Of a stretch of 64,000 nucleotides of DNA, positions 62,001 to 64,000 are shown piece by piece. The notes beneath the pieces are model-generated. The model was given only the letters and a program-made list of their open reading frames with translations, did not search any database and was not told the origin of the DNA. The stretch spans positions 2,046,001-2,110,000 of the forward strand of contig NZ_CP014301.1 in the NCBI RefSeq assembly GCF_001562255.1, given 5' to 3'. Numbering within the stretch: position 1 is the first letter of the stretch; the number at the start of each line of letters is the position of its first letter. The translations under genes and the position numbers were made by a program. This DNA is from Bosea sp. PAMC 26642. GTDB taxonomy: Bacteria; Pseudomonadota; Alphaproteobacteria; Rhizobiales; Beijerinckiaceae.

Positions 62001-64000
62001 ATGAACCGCCAGTTGCCGCTCCGCTCAACCACGCTCCCGGCGAACGACCTTGCTTTGCTGGAGGAAGGCCGCCATCCCGATCCCTTCGCGGTTCTCGGCC
62101 GGCACGCCGTCGGCGAGCAGATGATCGTGCGCGCTTTCATTCCGGGCTCGGCCTATGTCGAACTCGTGACCGGCGAGGGCGAAAGCCGGCGGACGACGGC
62201 CATGGTCGGCCATGGCGGCGGCCTGTTCGAGGCTCATGCGCCCGATGACATTCCCTATCGTCTGCGCGTGGCCTGGCCGGGTGGCATCATGGAGGCGGCA
62301 GACCCCTACAGCTTCGGCCTGCTGCTCCCCGATGAAGATATCTATCTCTTCGCCGAAGGTCGCCATTTCGATCTCTCGACGCGGCTTGGTGCCAATCCTT
62401 GCCGCTTTGGCGACGTCGACGGCGTGCTCTTCGCCGTCTGGGCGCCCAATGCCGGCAGCGTTTCGGTCGTCGGCGATTTCAACGGCTGGGACAATCGCCG
62501 CCATCCGATGCGCAGGCGCCTTGGTCCCGGTGTTTGGGAGCTTTTCATTCCCGGCGTCGAGATCGGCGCGAGCTATAAATATGCCATCGTCACGCCCCAT
62601 GGTGAACGCTTGCCGTTCAAGGCAGATCCCCTGGCGCGGCGGACCGAACTGCCGCCCCGCACGGCCTCCATCGTCGCGGCCAGGCCGGCATTCACCTGGA
62701 GCGACGAGGCGTGGCTCGACAAACGCAGCCGTGCCCATCCCATGGCCGAGCCGATGTCGACCTACGAGCTCCATGTCGGCTCCTGGCTGCGCACGGAATG
62801 GGGCCAGCTCGGTTCCTGGGACGAGGCCACCGACCGGCTGATCCCCTACATCCAGCATATGGGCTTCACCCATATCGAGTTGATGCCGATCACAGAGCAT
62901 CCCTTCGGCGGTTCATGGGGCTATCAGCCGCTCGGCATGTTCGCGCCCACGGCGCGGCTTGGCGAACCGGACGCTTTCGCCCGCTTCGTCGACCGCTGCC
63001 ACGCAGCGGGCATCGGCGTCATCCTCGACTGGGTGCCGGCGCATTTCCCCTCCGACGAGCATGGGCTGGCGCGCTTCGATGGCACGGCGCTGTACGAACA
63101 CGAGGATCCGCGCGAGGGCTTCCACCGCGACTGGAACACGCTGATCTACAATGTCGGTCGGCGCGAGGTGCGCGGCTTCCTGATCGCCTCGGCGCTGTGG
63201 TGGCTGGAGACCTTCCATCTCGACGGTCTGCGCGTCGATGCCGTCGCCTCGATGCTCTACCGCGACTACAGCCGCGAGCCGGGCGAATGGGTGCCCAACC
63301 AGTATGGCGGCCGCGAGAACCTCGAGGCCGTCAGCTTCTTCCAGGAGCTCAATACATTGGTCGGCGAACGAACCCGGGGCGCCGTGACCATCGCGGAGGA
63401 ATCGACCGCCTGGCCCGGAGTCACCAGCCCCGTCCATCATGGCGGGCTCGGCTTCCATTTCAAATGGAACATGGGCTGGATGCACGACTCCCTGCGCTAT
63501 TTCACGCACGACCCGATTCATCGCGGATATCACCGCGACGACGTCACCTTCGGCCTGATTTACGCGTTCTCGGAGAACTTCGTGCTGCCGATCTCGCATG
63601 ACGAGGTCGTCCACGGCAAAGGCTCGCTGCTCTCCCGTATGCCGGGCGACGACTGGCAGCGCTTTGCCAATCTGCGCCTCTTCCTGGCGATGATGTGGGC
63701 CCACCCGGGCAAGAAGCTGCTCTTCATGGGCTGCGAATTCGGCGCCGAGGCCGAATGGAGCGTCGATGCCCCCTTCCCCTGGCCGCATCCCTATGACGAC
63801 CTTCGGCAGGGCGTGTCCAGGCTGGTACGCGACCTCAACGCCGTCTATCGCGCTACGCCCGCGCTGCACCGGCTCGACCACACGCCCGACGGCTTCGCCT
63901 GGATCGTCGCCGACGACAGCGAAAATGCAGTCTTCGCCTTCAGCCGCTCGGGCGGCGATGGCACGCCCGACATCCTCGTTATCGCCAACATGACGCCGGT
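62001..64000 (+). CDS. glgB: 1,4-alpha-glucan branching enzyme GlgB (cut by window end)
   Basis: The first 666 residues are present; the frame continues past base 64000. Two N-terminal CBM48-like modules (HPDPFAVLGRHAVGEQMIVR, FAVWAPNAGSVSVVGDFNGW) precede the GH13 barrel. The nucleophile Asp is in GLRVDAVASMLYRDY, the acid-base Glu in TIAEESTAWPG and the third acid in PISHDEVVHGKGSLL. GlgB makes alpha-1,6 branches. AACAGGA lies 10 bases upstream of the ATG. The usual length is about 730 residues, so only the end is missing. Confidence 0.95.
   Translation, partial: MNRQLPLRSTTLPANDLALLEEGRHPDPFAVLGRHAVGEQMIVRAFIPGSAYVELVTGEGESRRTTAMVGHGGGLFEAHAPDDIPYRLRVAWPGGIMEAADPYSFGLLLPDEDIYLFAEGRHFDLSTRLGANPCRFGDVDGVLFAVWAPNAGSVSVVGDFNGWDNRRHPMRRRLGPGVWELFIPGVEIGASYKYAIVTPHGERLPFKADPLARRTELPPRTASIVAARPAFTWSDEAWLDKRSRAHPMAEPMSTYELHVGSWLRTEWGQLGSWDEATDRLIPYIQHMGFTHIELMPITEHPFGGSWGYQPLGMFAPTARLGEPDAFARFVDRCHAAGIGVILDWVPAHFPSDEHGLARFDGTALYEHEDPREGFHRDWNTLIYNVGRREVRGFLIASALWWLETFHLDGLRVDAVASMLYRDYSREPGEWVPNQYGGRENLEAVSFFQELNTLVGERTRGAVTIAEESTAWPGVTSPVHHGGLGFHFKWNMGWMHDSLRYFTHDPIHRGYHRDDVTFGLIYAFSENFVLPISHDEVVHGKGSLLSRMPGDDWQRFANLRLFLAMMWAHPGKKLLFMGCEFGAEAEWSVDAPFPWPHPYDDLRQGVSRLVRDLNAVYRATPALHRLDHTPDGFAWIVADDSENAVFAFSRSGGDGTPDILVIANMTP

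Overview
The window looks like a chromosomal stretch of an alphaproteobacterium of the order Hyphomicrobiales, most like Bosea or a close relative. This is inferred from the high GC content, the gene order cckA-recA-alaS, the alphaproteobacterial flagellar regulators FliX, FlbT and FlaF, and LexA boxes of the GAAC-N7-GAAC type. No tRNA, rRNA, CRISPR array or prophage was seen.

Layout. 1-8 kb: housekeeping genes (the end of cckA, SOS-controlled recA, alaS, a DUF892 ferritin-like protein, icd). 8-10.5 kb: an unknown exported protein, an SDR and a cupin dioxygenase-like protein. 10.5-23.6 kb: a flagellar locus (fliX divergent from flgI-flgJ-flgN-like, a FlaG-like gene, two tandem flagellins, flbT-flaF, and flgE-flgK-flgL on the opposite strand). 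23.7-34.3 kb: sixA-ycjX-ycjF-like, a MoxR ATPase, a CPA2 antiporter, a glycosyltransferase/LpxH-like pair, an SDR, a DMT exporter and an XRE-cupin regulator. 34.3-44.5 kb: two c-type cytochromes, a lone form II CoxL-like molybdoenzyme subunit, small stress-type proteins, an HbpS-like protein, a ferredoxin-NADP reductase and a large YfhO-like membrane protein. 44.7-47.8 kb: a compact urate-to-allantoate pathway (puuD divergent from hiuH and a puuE-uraD fusion). 48.7-49.8 kb: an IS110-family element. 49.9-52.7 kb: a two-gene DNA-repair operon (radical SAM/HhH protein and DUF4130-UdgX) behind a perfect LexA box. 53.2-64 kb: glycogen metabolism (glgP, two glgX, glgA, glgB cut by the window end).

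Two observations stand out. (1) The IS110 element is inserted inside a dispersed palindromic repeat. Its 161-nt upstream noncoding region contains short segments matching both sides of the insertion site and both ends of the element, in the order and strand sense expected of a bridge RNA, so this element appears programmed to use the repeat family as its landing site. (2) The radical SAM-UdgX operon has a GAAC-N7-GAAC operator 14 bases before its first start codon, in the same sense as the box before recA. This ties a poorly characterised covalent uracil-binding protein and a radical SAM enzyme to the SOS response.

An interspersed repeat family with CGTCAT/ATGACG ends and interchangeable arms occupies most of the longer gene-free stretches.
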